Positions 8,174 through 17,348 of a stretch of DNA of 44,500 nt are shown here, one piece after another. Every line of letters begins with the position of its first letter. The first letter of the stretch is position 1. Source of the stretch: Deltaproteobacteria bacterium (GTDB taxonomy: Bacteria; Desulfobacterota; Dissulfuribacteria; Dissulfuribacterales; QOAL01); contig WGDC01000040.1 in the NCBI GenBank assembly GCA_015493475.1, forward strand, positions 1-44,500, in the 5' to 3' direction. The notes beneath the pieces are model-generated. The model was given only the letters and a program-made list of their open reading frames with translations. It did no database searches and was not told the origin of the DNA. Position numbers and translations under genes: made by a program.

Positions 8174-9070
8174 CTATAGCCTCAACAAATTTTTCCAGAA
8201 AAATTTTATGTTTCCGTCGTTGTTTTTCACCTGTTGCCTCAAGATGTTTTCCGCCAGTTGTCTGAAACCACGGCATGCCTTGGAGTCGGGGAAGAGCTCA
8301 AGAGCCGGTTTCTGTTGCCTCACAGATCTCGGTATGGAGGTGTCCTTGGGTATGTGTCCAAGGAAATGGAAGGACAAGAAACCCAGAAACCTGTCTGCTA
8401 CGGCCGTCAGCTGCCTGAATATCTTTTGTGCCTCCTGTCTGCTGTTTGTCCAGTTAACAATTATAGAAAATTCCTTTACCATATATCTTGTGGACAGAAC
8501 CTTTATCAGGGCATAGGCATCGGTGATGGATGTGGGTTCAGGTGTCAAAATAATTACTCTACCTTGGGCGGCCATGTTGAAATACATGACGGTGTCAGAA
8601 ATACCGGCAGCATTATCAATGAGCATCACATCCACAGGGTCATCAAGGGTATCGAACTCGTTGAGCAGAAAGAGTTTTTCGCTTTCATTAAGGTGACAAA
8701 GTTCCTGGATACCTGAACTTGCAGGCAGAAGCTTGATGCCTCCTGGTCCCTTCATTATCACATCAGACAGCGTCCTTTCTCCCGAAAATACATGCTGTAT
8801 GGAATACTTGGGTGTGATACCGAGTATCACGTCCACGTTGGCGAGCCCAAGATCCGCATCAAGTACCAACACCTTTTTGCCGAGCCTGGAAATCGCAATG
8901 GCAAGGTTCGTGACGATACTGGTTTTGCCAACCCCGCCCTTGCCGCTGCTGAAACACAGCACCCTGGGACACGAGCAGGAAGTCTCACAGTTCCCGCCCT
9001 TCCCGTCCATAGGCGCCCTGTCAAAGGAGCAGTAAGCCTTCCATTGCTTGAGAGTAGCAGCTTGATTCAT
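8174..9070 (-). CDS. flhG: Flagellar number regulator FlhG (FleN/YlxH), MinD-like ATPase
   Basis: A 298-residue deviant-Walker ATPase that works with FlhF to set flagellar number and placement and that can restrain sigma-54 activators. The Walker motif SSGKGGVGKTS lies at about residues 42-52, with VLDADLGLANVD and VMLIDNAAG as further MinD-family signatures. The N-terminal MNQAATLKQW resembles the DQAxxLR element that stimulates FlhF GTPase. A cluster of cysteines (NCETSCSCPRVLC, about residues 27-38) sits just before the P-loop and is not typical of the family. The start overlaps the flhF stop by four bases (ATGA). Confidence 0.93.
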   Translation of the reverse strand: MNQAATLKQWKAYCSFDRAPMDGKGGNCETSCSCPRVLCFSSGKGGVGKTSIVTNLAIAISRLGKKVLVLDADLGLANVDVILGITPKYSIQHVFSGERTLSDVIMKGPGGIKLLPASSGIQELCHLNESEKLFLLNEFDTLDDPVDVMLIDNAAGISDTVMYFNMAAQGRVIILTPEPTSITDAYALIKVLSTRYMVKEFSIIVNWTNSRQEAQKIFRQLTAVADRFLGFLSFHFLGHIPKDTSIPRSVRQQKPALELFPDSKACRGFRQLAENILRQQVKNNDGNIKFFWKNLLRL

Positions 9071-10293
9071 ATAGTCTCCGGCACCAGGGTTTCGTTAAAT
9101 CCGTCTTGGTATTTTGGAACATTCAGAAGTCTTCCCAGGCCCTTCAGGGCTTCAAGGGCAAGATCAGCAATCTCCCCGCCCTTAGCGTACCTAATGTCCT
9201 CTGGCACCCTCTGCCCGTTGGTAACGTATGAGAGGGGGAGCTCTGCCTCTATCAAGGGAAATATGGAAGAGGCCATAGACCTCGTCTCGTCTATCTTGGT
9301 CAGGGTCCAGCCCGACAGGGGAAATTGTCCGTAAAAACTGATGGCTCCCATAAGGTCCTCTCTCTTACAAGTAGCACTAAGCATGACCTGTGCCATAAGT
9401 CCGGGTACGGAATCAAATAGCCGCTCAAGCTCCGTCTTGTGGCAGGAAGAAAAGGGATTCCGGCCAGTTGTATCAACAAAGATGAAATCCATGTGTTTAT
9501 ACTCTCCAAAAAGTCTGACAAGATCCTTGTTCGTCTTTGCAATTTCAAGGGGAATAGCCATTAATTTGGCGTACTTTTCAAGCTGCTCCACGGCCCCCAT
9601 CCGGTAGCCGTCCACGCATATGAAGACACCACGCCTTTTACAGAGGAATTTCAGCCTTGCAGCAATTTTGGCTAAGGTAGTCGTTTTTCCGACACCTGTC
9701 GGCCCCACAAAGGCCCACCAGCATTTACTCTTGCCATTTTCCGCTATGTCTCCCTGCCTTATGTTTGACGAGATGAAGCTGCGCAGACGCAAGACCACCT
9801 GGGCCAAGCTACAAGCCTCGTCACTCCCTTGAGGTGAAAGCAGCCTTGAAATTATATCCTCGCCTCTTCTGTCAAGCCCAAGACAAGAAGCGACGCTCTT
9901 CGAAAGACTATCAATCCTCCTACTTTCCTGCCGGTCCCGGCCCTGATTATCAAAAGGCGGAGTATCCGGTCTCTTCATAAGTGACTCATGAAGCCGCCTG
10001 ATCTCATTTTTAAGCCCGTCTATCTCGCTAATAAGCCTGTGTTCAAGGGGGGAAGAATTTTCTGACCCGGGTTGATAGATTCCTGGGACCCGTTCTCCAT
10101 GCTTCCGGCCTTCCTTTTCAGCCAGTTTATCCACTGCCGCCAGCACCTCCACATATTTTATTCGCCGCCCGCTTTCTTTCTCCGTGCCGTAGCGGTTCTT
10201 AGTGCTGAGGATAATAGCGTCGGGTCCAAGCTCAGCCTTTACTTTCAAAAGGGCCTCTGAAACCGCTTTTGCCTTAAAGCGTCTTAGCTGCAT
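9067..10293 (-). CDS. flhF: Flagellar biosynthesis GTPase FlhF
   Basis: A signal-recognition-particle-type GTPase that recruits early flagellar structures to the assembly site. The 408-residue protein opens with MQLRRFKAK and a B-domain of about 100 residues, has a helical N-domain, then the NG GTPase part with P-loop VGPTGVGKTTT (about 198-208), DGYRMGAVEQL, and VDTTGR (near 277). GGAGG precedes the ATG by 6 bases, 11 bases after the flhA stop. It overlaps flhG by four bases, the usual flhF-flhG coupling. Confidence 0.95.
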   Translation of the reverse strand: MQLRRFKAKAVSEALLKVKAELGPDAIILSTKNRYGTEKESGRRIKYVEVLAAVDKLAEKEGRKHGERVPGIYQPGSENSSPLEHRLISEIDGLKNEIRRLHESLMKRPDTPPFDNQGRDRQESRRIDSLSKSVASCLGLDRRGEDIISRLLSPQGSDEACSLAQVVLRLRSFISSNIRQGDIAENGKSKCWWAFVGPTGVGKTTTLAKIAARLKFLCKRRGVFICVDGYRMGAVEQLEKYAKLMAIPLEIAKTNKDLVRLFGEYKHMDFIFVDTTGRNPFSSCHKTELERLFDSVPGLMAQVMLSATCKREDLMGAISFYGQFPLSGWTLTKIDETRSMASSIFPLIEAELPLSYVTNGQRVPEDIRYAKGGEIADLALEALKGLGRLLNVPKYQDGFNETLVPETI

Positions 10294-10304
10294 GAACCCC
10301 CTCC

Positions 10305-12407
10305 TTACTCAAGTGAAATTACCCCGAGGGACTCAAGCCTTATGTTTCCCGGAATCTCGGAATGCGAGATCACGTTGACATCAGGAATGAATCGTTCGAC
10401 GAGGCGCCTTAGGTGCCTCCTCACTGTGGGGTTGGTAAGGATTACGGGTGCAACTCCCATGCCTTCTGCCTCCTCCACAGCCTTTTTCACCGAGTTTATA
10501 ATATTTTGTGCTGCTGCGGGATCGAGGGTGAGGAAAACACCGTGTTCCGTCTGTTGCAGGCTGTTTCGTATGGTTTCTTCAATGCCGGAATCAAGGGTGA
10601 GTACCCGCAGGGTGTCGTTCTCGTCAAGAAATGGCTTGACTATGGCCCTTCCAAGCCGCTGTCTTACATACTCGGTAAGAATTTCTGGGTCTTTGGTCAT
10701 TTCACCGTAATCTGCTAGGGCCTCCGTTATGGTTAGAAGGTCCCGGATGGAGATGTTTTCCCTTACGAGATTCTGCAAGACCTTCTGGATGATGCCAAGG
10801 TTCAGTACGTTTGTTACCTCCTCAACTGCCTTGGGGCTTGTTTTTGACAGGGTATCAAGAAGACGCTGAACCTCCTGCCTTCCCAGGAGATCAGCAGCGT
10901 TCTTCTTTATAACTTCAGCGAGATGAGTGGCTATAACTGTTGAAAGATCAACCACGGTGTAGCCTGCAAGCTGTGCCTCCTCTTTCTGTTCCTCTGTGAT
11001 CCAGATCGCAGGCAGGCCAAAGGCTGGCTCCGTGGTCGGTATGCCCTCGAGCTCTTTCCTTAGGTCCCCTGGATTCATGGCAAGGAGGTGGCCGATCATA
11101 AGATTGCCCTTCGCCACGTCTATGCCCTTTATAAGAAAACGGTATTGGCCAGGCTGGAGCTGAAGGTTGTCCCTGACGTGAAGCGGGGGCACTATTATCC
11201 CCATTTCCTGGGCGAACTGGCGCCTGATGGACTTTATCCTTTCAAGCAGATCCCCGCCCTGTTCCTCGTCCACAAGGGGGATGAGTCCGTAACCCACCTC
11301 GAGCTCCAAAATGTCAAGCTGGAGTAGCCTTTCAACCTCTTCAGGCTCTGATGCCTCTTCCTCTGCTCTGGCATCCTCCTCCGCGCCCCTGCCCGCAACT
11401 TCCTCTTTGATCCTCCTTTCTTCCTTGAATAGCGTATAGGCAAGAAAGGCCATTCCAGAGGCAAGCACAACAAAGGGCATGGTCGGAAGGCCGGGGATGA
11501 AGCTGAACAGGAAGACTATAACGCTTGTCACGGCAAGGGCCTGGGGATGGCTCGAAAACTGGCTTATAAATTCCTTCCCCATGCTTGCTGTTGAGGCGGC
11601 CCTGCTTACGAGTATACCTGCCGCAGTGGAAATTATGAGAGCGGGTATCTGGGAGACAAGCCCGTCACCGATGGTTAGGAGGGTGTAGCTTTGAGCCGCG
11701 CTCGCAACTTCCATCCCCTGCTGAAGGACGCCGATAATGAAGCCCCCGATTACATTTATTGCCATGATTATGAGCCCAGCTATTGCCTCACCCCTAACAA
11801 ATTTGCTTGCACCGTCCATGGCGCCGTAAAATTCCGATTCCTTTGCAATCTCCTCCCTGCGTTTTTTTGCCTCGGCCTCGTCTATCAGGCCCGCATTTAG
11901 ATCGGCGTCTATAGCCATTTGCTTGCCAGGCATAGCGTCCAAGGTAAAGCGGGCGGCTACCTCGGCGATCCTGCCAGCGCCCTTAGTGATGACCACGAAG
12001 TTAATGATTACCAAGATGAAGAAAACAATGGCCCCCACGACAAAGTTTCCTCCGACCACGAAGTGGCCAAAACCCATGATTATCTTGCCCGCTGCATCCA
12101 CACCTTCATGCCCGTGAAGGAGTATGAGCCTTGTTGAGGCGATGTTCAGGGAAAGCCTGAAGAGCGTGGTTATAAGTAAAAGGGAGGGGAAAACTGGGAA
12201 ATCCAGGGGCTTCAATATGTATATGGACATGAGGAAGATAAGCAAGGAGATGGTGATATTGAGCGCCAGGAACAGATCAAGGGCTGGCGCAGGCAGGGGC
12301 AGGATCATCAGCAGCAGAATGCCAACGACTCCCGTTGCGGCCATGATGTTGCTCTTGTCCACCTCCATTTCGCTCCATATAGATCTTACTGCTTCTATGG
12401 CTGCCAC
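10305..12407 (-). CDS. flhA: Flagellar export gate protein FlhA
   Basis: The 700-residue export-gate subunit of the flagellar type III secretion system. The N-terminal part has the multiple transmembrane helices of the family, and the FHIPEP-type loop region contains MPGKQMAIDADLNAGLID, a highly conserved segment. The C-terminal half is the cytoplasmic ring domain that docks chaperone-substrate complexes. The start is GTG at 12407, with GGAGGAAGG directly upstream. flhB precedes by 11 bases and flhF follows by 11 bases, the common order. Confidence 0.96.
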   Translation of the reverse strand: MAAIEAVRSIWSEMEVDKSNIMAATGVVGILLLMILPLPAPALDLFLALNITISLLIFLMSIYILKPLDFPVFPSLLLITTLFRLSLNIASTRLILLHGHEGVDAAGKIIMGFGHFVVGGNFVVGAIVFFILVIINFVVITKGAGRIAEVAARFTLDAMPGKQMAIDADLNAGLIDEAEAKKRREEIAKESEFYGAMDGASKFVRGEAIAGLIIMAINVIGGFIIGVLQQGMEVASAAQSYTLLTIGDGLVSQIPALIISTAAGILVSRAASTASMGKEFISQFSSHPQALAVTSVIVFLFSFIPGLPTMPFVVLASGMAFLAYTLFKEERRIKEEVAGRGAEEDARAEEEASEPEEVERLLQLDILELEVGYGLIPLVDEEQGGDLLERIKSIRRQFAQEMGIIVPPLHVRDNLQLQPGQYRFLIKGIDVAKGNLMIGHLLAMNPGDLRKELEGIPTTEPAFGLPAIWITEEQKEEAQLAGYTVVDLSTVIATHLAEVIKKNAADLLGRQEVQRLLDTLSKTSPKAVEEVTNVLNLGIIQKVLQNLVRENISIRDLLTITEALADYGEMTKDPEILTEYVRQRLGRAIVKPFLDENDTLRVLTLDSGIEETIRNSLQQTEHGVFLTLDPAAAQNIINSVKKAVEEAEGMGVAPVILTNPTVRRHLRRLVERFIPDVNVISHSEIPGNIRLESLGVISLE

Positions 12408-12418
12408 TATCCTTCCTC

Positions 12419-13501
12419 CTATCTCCTGCTATAAGTCGACTTTCGTCCCTTCAGCCTGTAAACATATGCAAAAATCTCCGCCACCGCCTTAAACAGGTTC
12501 TCGGGAATAACCTGTCCTATATCCACGAGTTTGTATATGCCTTGCGCAACTGGCTTGTTTTCTATTACTGGAACCGAATGCTCCCTTGCTATCTTCCTGA
12601 TCTTCTTGGCAACAGGGCCGGCACCCTTAGCCACTACCATCGGTGCCTCCATCTGTCTGGGCTCATACTTCAGCGCCACGGCGAGGTGCGTTGGGTTGGT
12701 TATGACAACGTCTGCCTCGGGGACCTCCTGCATCATGCGTTTTCTGGCCATTTCCCGCTGGATACTCCTTATGCGGCTTTTTACCTGGGGGTCCCCTTCT
12801 GTCTGTTTAAATTCTTCCTTTACTTCCTGTTTTGTCATCTTCAGGTTCTTCTCGTGGTCGTAGCGCTGGAACATATAATCCAGGATTGATAGCAATATCA
12901 TTGCCAAACAGGATTTCCAGAATATCTCGTAACTAACTATGCCGATGTAGGAAGCGATCTGATAGGGTGTCATGTCAAGAAGCGGCACGATCCGGTTCAT
13001 TCCCTTGGAGACCGTGGAGTAGACTATCCAGCAGACCACTATAAGTTTGAACAGAGATTTAATGAATTCCATGAGCGCCTGCATGGAGAATAGTCGCTTG
13101 ACGCCCTGGAGCGGACTGATCCTGGAAAACTCCGGCATAAGGGGTTCAAGGGTCAAAAGTGGCCCCACCTGCAGAAAATTCGACACCACGGCTACAACTG
13201 TAATAACGAGGAATAACGGGGCCATGATGGAGGCCATCTGTGCAATACCAAGCAGGCCCATGGAACGCATGGTAGTAAGGGTTATGTTATGGCTGTAGAG
13301 GTTTTCAAGGTAATAGGCAAGCATTCCGTCCATTCTGCTCATGAAAAAACGGCTCCCCCAGTACAGGGTGAAAAGGGCCGACAGCAGGACCGCCACAGAG
13401 GCGAGCTCTCTGCTTTTTGGCACCTGTCCCTTTTTTCTGGCCTCTTCACGCCGTTTCGGTGTTGCCTGTTCGGTCCTTTCCTGAAATGATTCTTCTGGCA
13501 T
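12419..13501 (-). CDS. flhB: Flagellar export switch protein FlhB
   Basis: A 360-residue membrane protein of the flagellar type III secretion system controlling the change from rod/hook to filament substrates. The N-terminus ERTEQATPKRREEARKKGQV is the family signature, four transmembrane helices follow, and the cytoplasmic domain contains the autocleavage motif NPTH (near residues 269-272) in VVITNPTHLAVAL. GGAGG lies 5 bases before the ATG and overlaps the end of fliR. The intact NPTH motif implies normal autocleavage. Confidence 0.96.
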   Translation of the reverse strand: MPEESFQERTEQATPKRREEARKKGQVPKSRELASVAVLLSALFTLYWGSRFFMSRMDGMLAYYLENLYSHNITLTTMRSMGLLGIAQMASIMAPLFLVITVVAVVSNFLQVGPLLTLEPLMPEFSRISPLQGVKRLFSMQALMEFIKSLFKLIVVCWIVYSTVSKGMNRIVPLLDMTPYQIASYIGIVSYEIFWKSCLAMILLSILDYMFQRYDHEKNLKMTKQEVKEEFKQTEGDPQVKSRIRSIQREMARKRMMQEVPEADVVITNPTHLAVALKYEPRQMEAPMVVAKGAGPVAKKIRKIAREHSVPVIENKPVAQGIYKLVDIGQVIPENLFKAVAEIFAYVYRLKGRKSTYSRR

Positions 13502-13502
13502 A

Positions 13503-14291
13503 TCAACCTCCCATGGCCCGGAGGGCTACAGGCATCAGTTGAACTGCTTTGTTCAGCGAGCGAGCAAGGACCGGCCAGAAATATTGGAGAGTAAGGCCAA
13601 AGAAAAAAAGCCCCAGGGCAACGTTTATGCTGAAGCTGACTATGAGCATGTTTATCTGGGGAACCAGTTTTGCGAGTATGCCGAGCGCCACCTGCGAGAG
13701 GAACAGTATGGCCATGACCGGTGCCATCAGCTTAATTGAAAGGACAAACATCTCGTGGCCCATGATCATGACTATTTCATACAGGGGCTTGGAAAAAAGG
13801 AGGCTGCCCGGCGGAAGTATCTCAAAACTTTCAAATAATATTCTCAGTATGGCGTGGTGGCCGTTGGCGGCAAGAAAGAGGAGAAGGGCTATCATGTAGG
13901 CAAACTGGGCTATTATTACCGATTGTACCCCCGTCTGTGGATCCATTACGTTTGCAACGCTGAGTCCCATCTGGACGCCGACCATCTGGCCCGCAATCTG
14001 TAGCCCGGCAAATACGAGTCTCAGGAGTAGGGAGAGAATCAAACCGATGATTATTTCCTGGATCGTCATAAGAAAGAAGCCGAAGGCAGTGTACGGAAAT
14101 AGGCTGTCTGGCACATTGAGCAACGGTGCGATCATCCATGACAGCACCATCGCCATGGCCGCCTTGACTGCCATGGGTATGGTCCGGGAATCAAAGATGG
14201 GCATAAAAAACAGGATGGTCGAGATCCTAATCAAGACGAGTAGGAAGACCTTGTAGTGAAAAAACACCCAGGCCAAGGCGTCGTTTCCCAT
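13503..14291 (-). CDS. fliR: Flagellar biosynthesis protein FliR
   Basis: A 262-residue, very hydrophobic component of the FliP5-Q4-R1 export gate. Several membrane helices are visible, together with family features such as the MDPQTG segment (near residue 140) and the VPQINMLIVSFSINVALGL segment near 215. It begins 6 bases after the fliQ stop and ends one base before the flhB start. Its length matches the family (about 255-265 residues). Confidence 0.95.
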   Translation of the reverse strand: MGNDALAWVFFHYKVFLLVLIRISTILFFMPIFDSRTIPMAVKAAMAMVLSWMIAPLLNVPDSLFPYTAFGFFLMTIQEIIIGLILSLLLRLVFAGLQIAGQMVGVQMGLSVANVMDPQTGVQSVIIAQFAYMIALLLFLAANGHHAILRILFESFEILPPGSLLFSKPLYEIVMIMGHEMFVLSIKLMAPVMAILFLSQVALGILAKLVPQINMLIVSFSINVALGLFFFGLTLQYFWPVLARSLNKAVQLMPVALRAMGG

Positions 14292-14297
14292 AAATAG

Positions 14298-14567
14298 TTA
14301 CCTGATGAAGTGAGGTATGTTGACTATAATATCCCTGGTGTAGTCCACCATCTTGTTCATCATCCAGGGAAACGCAAGCAGCAGCCCGAGAAGTACGGCA
14401 ATGATCTTTGGAACAAAGGTCAGGGTCATTTCCTGTATCTGGGTTACGGCCTGAAAAATGCTCACTGCAAGTCCGACTATCAGTCCAAGGCCTAGCATGG
14501 GGAGGCTTATAAGCAGTGTTATCTCCACCGCGTTTCTTGCAAGTCCAACAACCATGTCCTGAGTCAT
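14298..14567 (-). CDS. fliQ: Flagellar biosynthesis protein FliQ
   Basis: The 89-residue length and two-helix hairpin are standard for FliQ, an export-gate subunit. Visible signatures are the first helix followed by GLAVSIFQAVTQIQEMTLTFVPKI, a nearly invariant segment. An AGGAGA ribosome site precedes the ATG; the fliP stop lies 10 bases upstream. The protein is cotranscribed with fliP and fliR. Confidence 0.96.
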   Translation of the reverse strand: MTQDMVVGLARNAVEITLLISLPMLGLGLIVGLAVSIFQAVTQIQEMTLTFVPKIIAVLLGLLLAFPWMMNKMVDYTRDIIVNIPHFIR

Positions 14568-14577
14568 TTCATGTCTC

Positions 14578-15324
14578 CTATGTAAAACTTTGAAGCAGGG
14601 AACCAGTCAGCAGGTGCCAGCCGTCAACAAGCACAAATAGAAGGAGTTTGAAGGGCAGGGAGATAAGCACAGGGGGCAGCATCATCATTCCCATTGAAAG
14701 CAGGACACTCGAGACCACCATGTCGATAATAAGGAAAGGGATATATAGTAAAAAGCCTATCTCAAAGGCAGTCTTCAGCTCGCTTATCATGAAGGCCGGA
14801 ACAAGGACCGTGGTAGGAATGTCAGCTTGATCCTTTGGGTCTTCGATCTTTGCGAAGTGGGCGAAAAGCGCCAGGTCCTTTTCTCTCGTATTCCTGAACA
14901 TGAAGCTTCGCATTGGTGCTTCCACGTTTTTGAGGGCCTGCTTGAAGTTAATCTCGTCGTTTAGATATGGCTGGATGCCTTTCTCATTGGCAATACTCCA
15001 TACAGGCTGCATGATGAAAAACGTCAGAAAGAGGGAAAGGCCGATCAGTACTTGGTTTGGCGGCATCTGCTGGGTACCGATAGCTTGACGCAGAAAACCG
15101 AAAACGATAATAAGCCTGGTAAAGGAGGTCATCATCAGGAGGATAGATGGGGCTAAGGAAAGCACCGTCAGGAGCAACACTATTTCTATGGCGGCAGATA
15201 TCTTTTGGGGATCGTCTGTGTTTTCAAGCCCGATATTTATGTTTGGAACGTGCACGGCCCAGGCATGAGCGGGGGCAAGAAAGACAAGGCCCAAAAGTGT
15301 GCCCATAAAAAGCCACCGCTTCAC
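14578..15324 (-). CDS. fliP: Flagellar biosynthesis protein FliP
   Basis: A 248-residue export-gate subunit. The N-terminal signal-like segment (FMGTLLGLVFLAPAHAWA) is characteristic of FliP, whose signal peptide is cleaved. Further signatures are MMTSFTRLIIVFGFLRQAIGTQ, PPNQVLIGLSLFLTFF, and the C-terminal FLIIDMVVSSVLLSMGMMML. The start is GTG at 15324, with GGAGGT 6 bases before it, and overlaps the fliO stop (GTGA). Confidence 0.96.
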   Translation of the reverse strand: MKRWLFMGTLLGLVFLAPAHAWAVHVPNINIGLENTDDPQKISAAIEIVLLLTVLSLAPSILLMMTSFTRLIIVFGFLRQAIGTQQMPPNQVLIGLSLFLTFFIMQPVWSIANEKGIQPYLNDEINFKQALKNVEAPMRSFMFRNTREKDLALFAHFAKIEDPKDQADIPTTVLVPAFMISELKTAFEIGFLLYIPFLIIDMVVSSVLLSMGMMMLPPVLISLPFKLLLFVLVDGWHLLTGSLLQSFT

Positions 15325-15647
15325 GGTTTTACCTCCATCTCGTTATCTCTGTGGATTTCCTTTGAAAGAATCTGTTCAAACCCGCAGAAATTTTCTTCAT
15401 TGATGGAACCAAGGAGGGTGATTCCCTGTTCCGTGGAGCCTATTACAAGGTAGTTGTCGGCAACGCGGACAAGAGAGATGTAACGTTTTGGCAGGATAGC
15501 CCTGTTTTCTACCACCTCAATTACGCCCTTTGCGCCGGCCTGTGCTACAAGGCCGAACCTCCTGAGCAGATAAACAACAAGGAACAGCAGCCCGAGTATG
15601 ATAGATAGCGCGCCTGTCATCTTCGCAACAAGTTCTATGGTGCTCAT
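15321..15647 (-). CDS. fliO: Flagellar biosynthesis protein FliO
   Basis: A 108-residue single-pass protein that helps FliP assemble. One transmembrane helix at about residues 8-28 (MTGALSIILGLLFLVVYLLRR) is followed by a small cytoplasmic domain with the FliO pattern VIEVVENRAILPKRYISLVRV and YLVIGSTEQGITLL. The position between fliN and fliP is invariant in many genomes. The start lies 6 bases after fliN; the ribosome site is weak. Confidence 0.92.
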   Translation of the reverse strand: MSTIELVAKMTGALSIILGLLFLVVYLLRRFGLVAQAGAKGVIEVVENRAILPKRYISLVRVADNYLVIGSTEQGITLLGSINEENFCGFEQILSKEIHRDNEMEVKP

Positions 15648-15653
15648 TATCTT

Positions 15654-16334
15654 TTATCCAAGGGATTTAACCCTTTCCTGGGGGCTTATGATCTCTGTAA
15701 GCTTTATGCCGAATTTTTCATTTACCACCACTACCTCTCCCTTTGCCATGAGTTTCCTGTTTACATATATGTCCGCCGGCTCCCCAGCCATTTTGTTCAG
15801 CTCAACGATAGAACCCTGACCAAGCTGCAGAAGCTCCTTGATCTTCATGGTGGACCTTCCAAGCTCTACCTGGATCTCCATTGGTATCTCGAGCAGGAAA
15901 TTGAGCTCCGGCCGCGTGCCAGGCTTGGCCTCCCCGTTCGAGGTAAGCTCGTCAAAACGGGCTGCGGGGGCCTGTTCCTTTGAAGGGGCTGTGGGGCCGC
16001 CGGATGATGCCTGGGCATCCTCTGGCAGGCCTTCGCTCACCGCCTTTTTTGCCGCAGCATCTCCGCCCTCCGCCGCTTCCTGGAAGGCGTCTGACCAGTC
16101 TATGTCATCAGAACCGGCCGCAGTCTCTTCCCCGGCTCCGGCCGTTGCATCCTTGGCCGGTTCTGTCCCTCCGGATCCGCCTTCATCGAGAAGCCTGTCA
16201 AGCTCGTCATGGCTAATAGCCCCTGATGAATCTGAAGCTTTCTCCTCGCCGGCAGTCTCATCCTTGGCATCGTCGGAGCTTGTTCCCTCTCCTTCTTCCT
16301 CCAGGAGCTTATCCAATTCATCCTGTGTCAGCAT
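15654..16334 (-). CDS. fliN: Flagellar motor switch protein FliN with an extended N-terminus carrying two FliM-like motifs
   Basis: The C-terminal roughly 85 residues are the SpoA/FliN domain (FLLEIPMEIQVELGRSTMKI, then GSIVELNKMAGEPADIYVNR), part of the C-ring. The protein is 226 residues long, twice the length of a minimal FliN. The extra N-terminal part is acidic and low-complexity, and holds two copies of the sequence that in FliM binds CheY-P: LTQDELDKLL (residues 2-11) and ISHDELDRLL (about 40-49). I prefer the ATG at 16334; TTG 16346 and GTG 16343 lie just upstream but sit directly on the only AAGG ribosome site. It is encoded right after fliM. Confidence 0.93.
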   Translation of the reverse strand: MLTQDELDKLLEEEGEGTSSDDAKDETAGEEKASDSSGAISHDELDRLLDEGGSGGTEPAKDATAGAGEETAAGSDDIDWSDAFQEAAEGGDAAAKKAVSEGLPEDAQASSGGPTAPSKEQAPAARFDELTSNGEAKPGTRPELNFLLEIPMEIQVELGRSTMKIKELLQLGQGSIVELNKMAGEPADIYVNRKLMAKGEVVVVNEKFGIKLTEIISPQERVKSLG

Positions 16335-16352
16335 AATCTGCACCAACCTTCG

Positions 16353-17336
16353 TTAATCATCAAATAGCACCTTTTCTATCTTCAGGGCCTTCTGGCCCCG
16401 GTAAATCCCAGGTTGCCCAAGAAACTTCGGCTGTTCCTTAATAAAGGCAGTCAAGAGATCATCCATCCTTGTATCAAGCTGAATGATGTCCCCCACCTCA
16501 AGATCCAGAATGTCTGCCCCCGGAAGCTCCGTAGAGCCAAGGGGTACATCCACCCTTACCGGTATGTCCAACACGTTTTTAAGCAATGCCTGTCTCCACG
16601 CAGGGTCTTCTGCTTCATCAACCTGGAATGATTTCTGGAGCTTGCTCTTTATGGGCTGTATCAGGCTTACAGGTAAACAGATATAGATGACACCGCTCAT
16701 CTCCTCGATATCGAGCTGGAACTTGCAAACGATTACCGCATCCTCTTCCTGTATGATCTTGGCGAACTGTGGGTTTATCTCACTCCGAACGTACTGGATT
16801 TTAATGGGCTGTATGGAGGCCCAGGCACGGCTCCAATCTTTGAGAATGGAGTTCACGATTCGCTTTATCAACCTCTGCTCAATGGATGTAAATTCCCTGC
16901 CCTCTATGCGGCTTTGGCCAATGGTGGTTGAACCGAGAAATATTTCTACTATGCAGAAGACAAGCTGGGAGTCCATTACAAGCATGGCATGACCTCTGAG
17001 CGGCTCCATTTTTATTATGTGGAGGCTGCTTGGCACTGGAACCTTCTTCAAAAAGTCCTTAAACAGGATCACCTCTATAGGCACGGCAGAGCTGTCCACC
17101 ATGACCCTTAGTATGGAGGAAAGGGTGCTCCTGAGGCCTCGGTTGAAATGGTCGTTGATAACGGCGAATCCGGGAAATTTTACCCGGGACATGGCCGTGG
17201 CATTGGCAAAGTCGTAAGGTATTACCTCCCCTTCAGTCTCCTTGGAGGTATCTTTTTCCTCGGACTCCGGCTCCACCGCCTCATCGAGTCCCCCTAGTAA
17301 TGCATCTATTTCATCCTGGCTCAGTACCTGGGCCAT
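16353..17336 (-). CDS. fliM: Flagellar motor switch protein FliM
   Basis: The 327-residue C-ring protein that binds phosphorylated CheY and sets the direction of rotation. The N-terminal CheY-binding motif VLSQDEIDALLGG is at residues 4-16. The middle domain has the GGXG-type region (PLRGHAMLVMDSQLVFCIVEIFLG), and the C-terminal SpoA domain starts near 245. GGAGG lies 8 bases before the ATG. Length and order (fliL-fliM-fliN) match the family. Confidence 0.96.
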   Translation of the reverse strand: MAQVLSQDEIDALLGGLDEAVEPESEEKDTSKETEGEVIPYDFANATAMSRVKFPGFAVINDHFNRGLRSTLSSILRVMVDSSAVPIEVILFKDFLKKVPVPSSLHIIKMEPLRGHAMLVMDSQLVFCIVEIFLGSTTIGQSRIEGREFTSIEQRLIKRIVNSILKDWSRAWASIQPIKIQYVRSEINPQFAKIIQEEDAVIVCKFQLDIEEMSGVIYICLPVSLIQPIKSKLQKSFQVDEAEDPAWRQALLKNVLDIPVRVDVPLGSTELPGADILDLEVGDIIQLDTRMDDLLTAFIKEQPKFLGQPGIYRGQKALKIEKVLFDD

Positions 17337-17348
17337 CGTCTTATCCTC

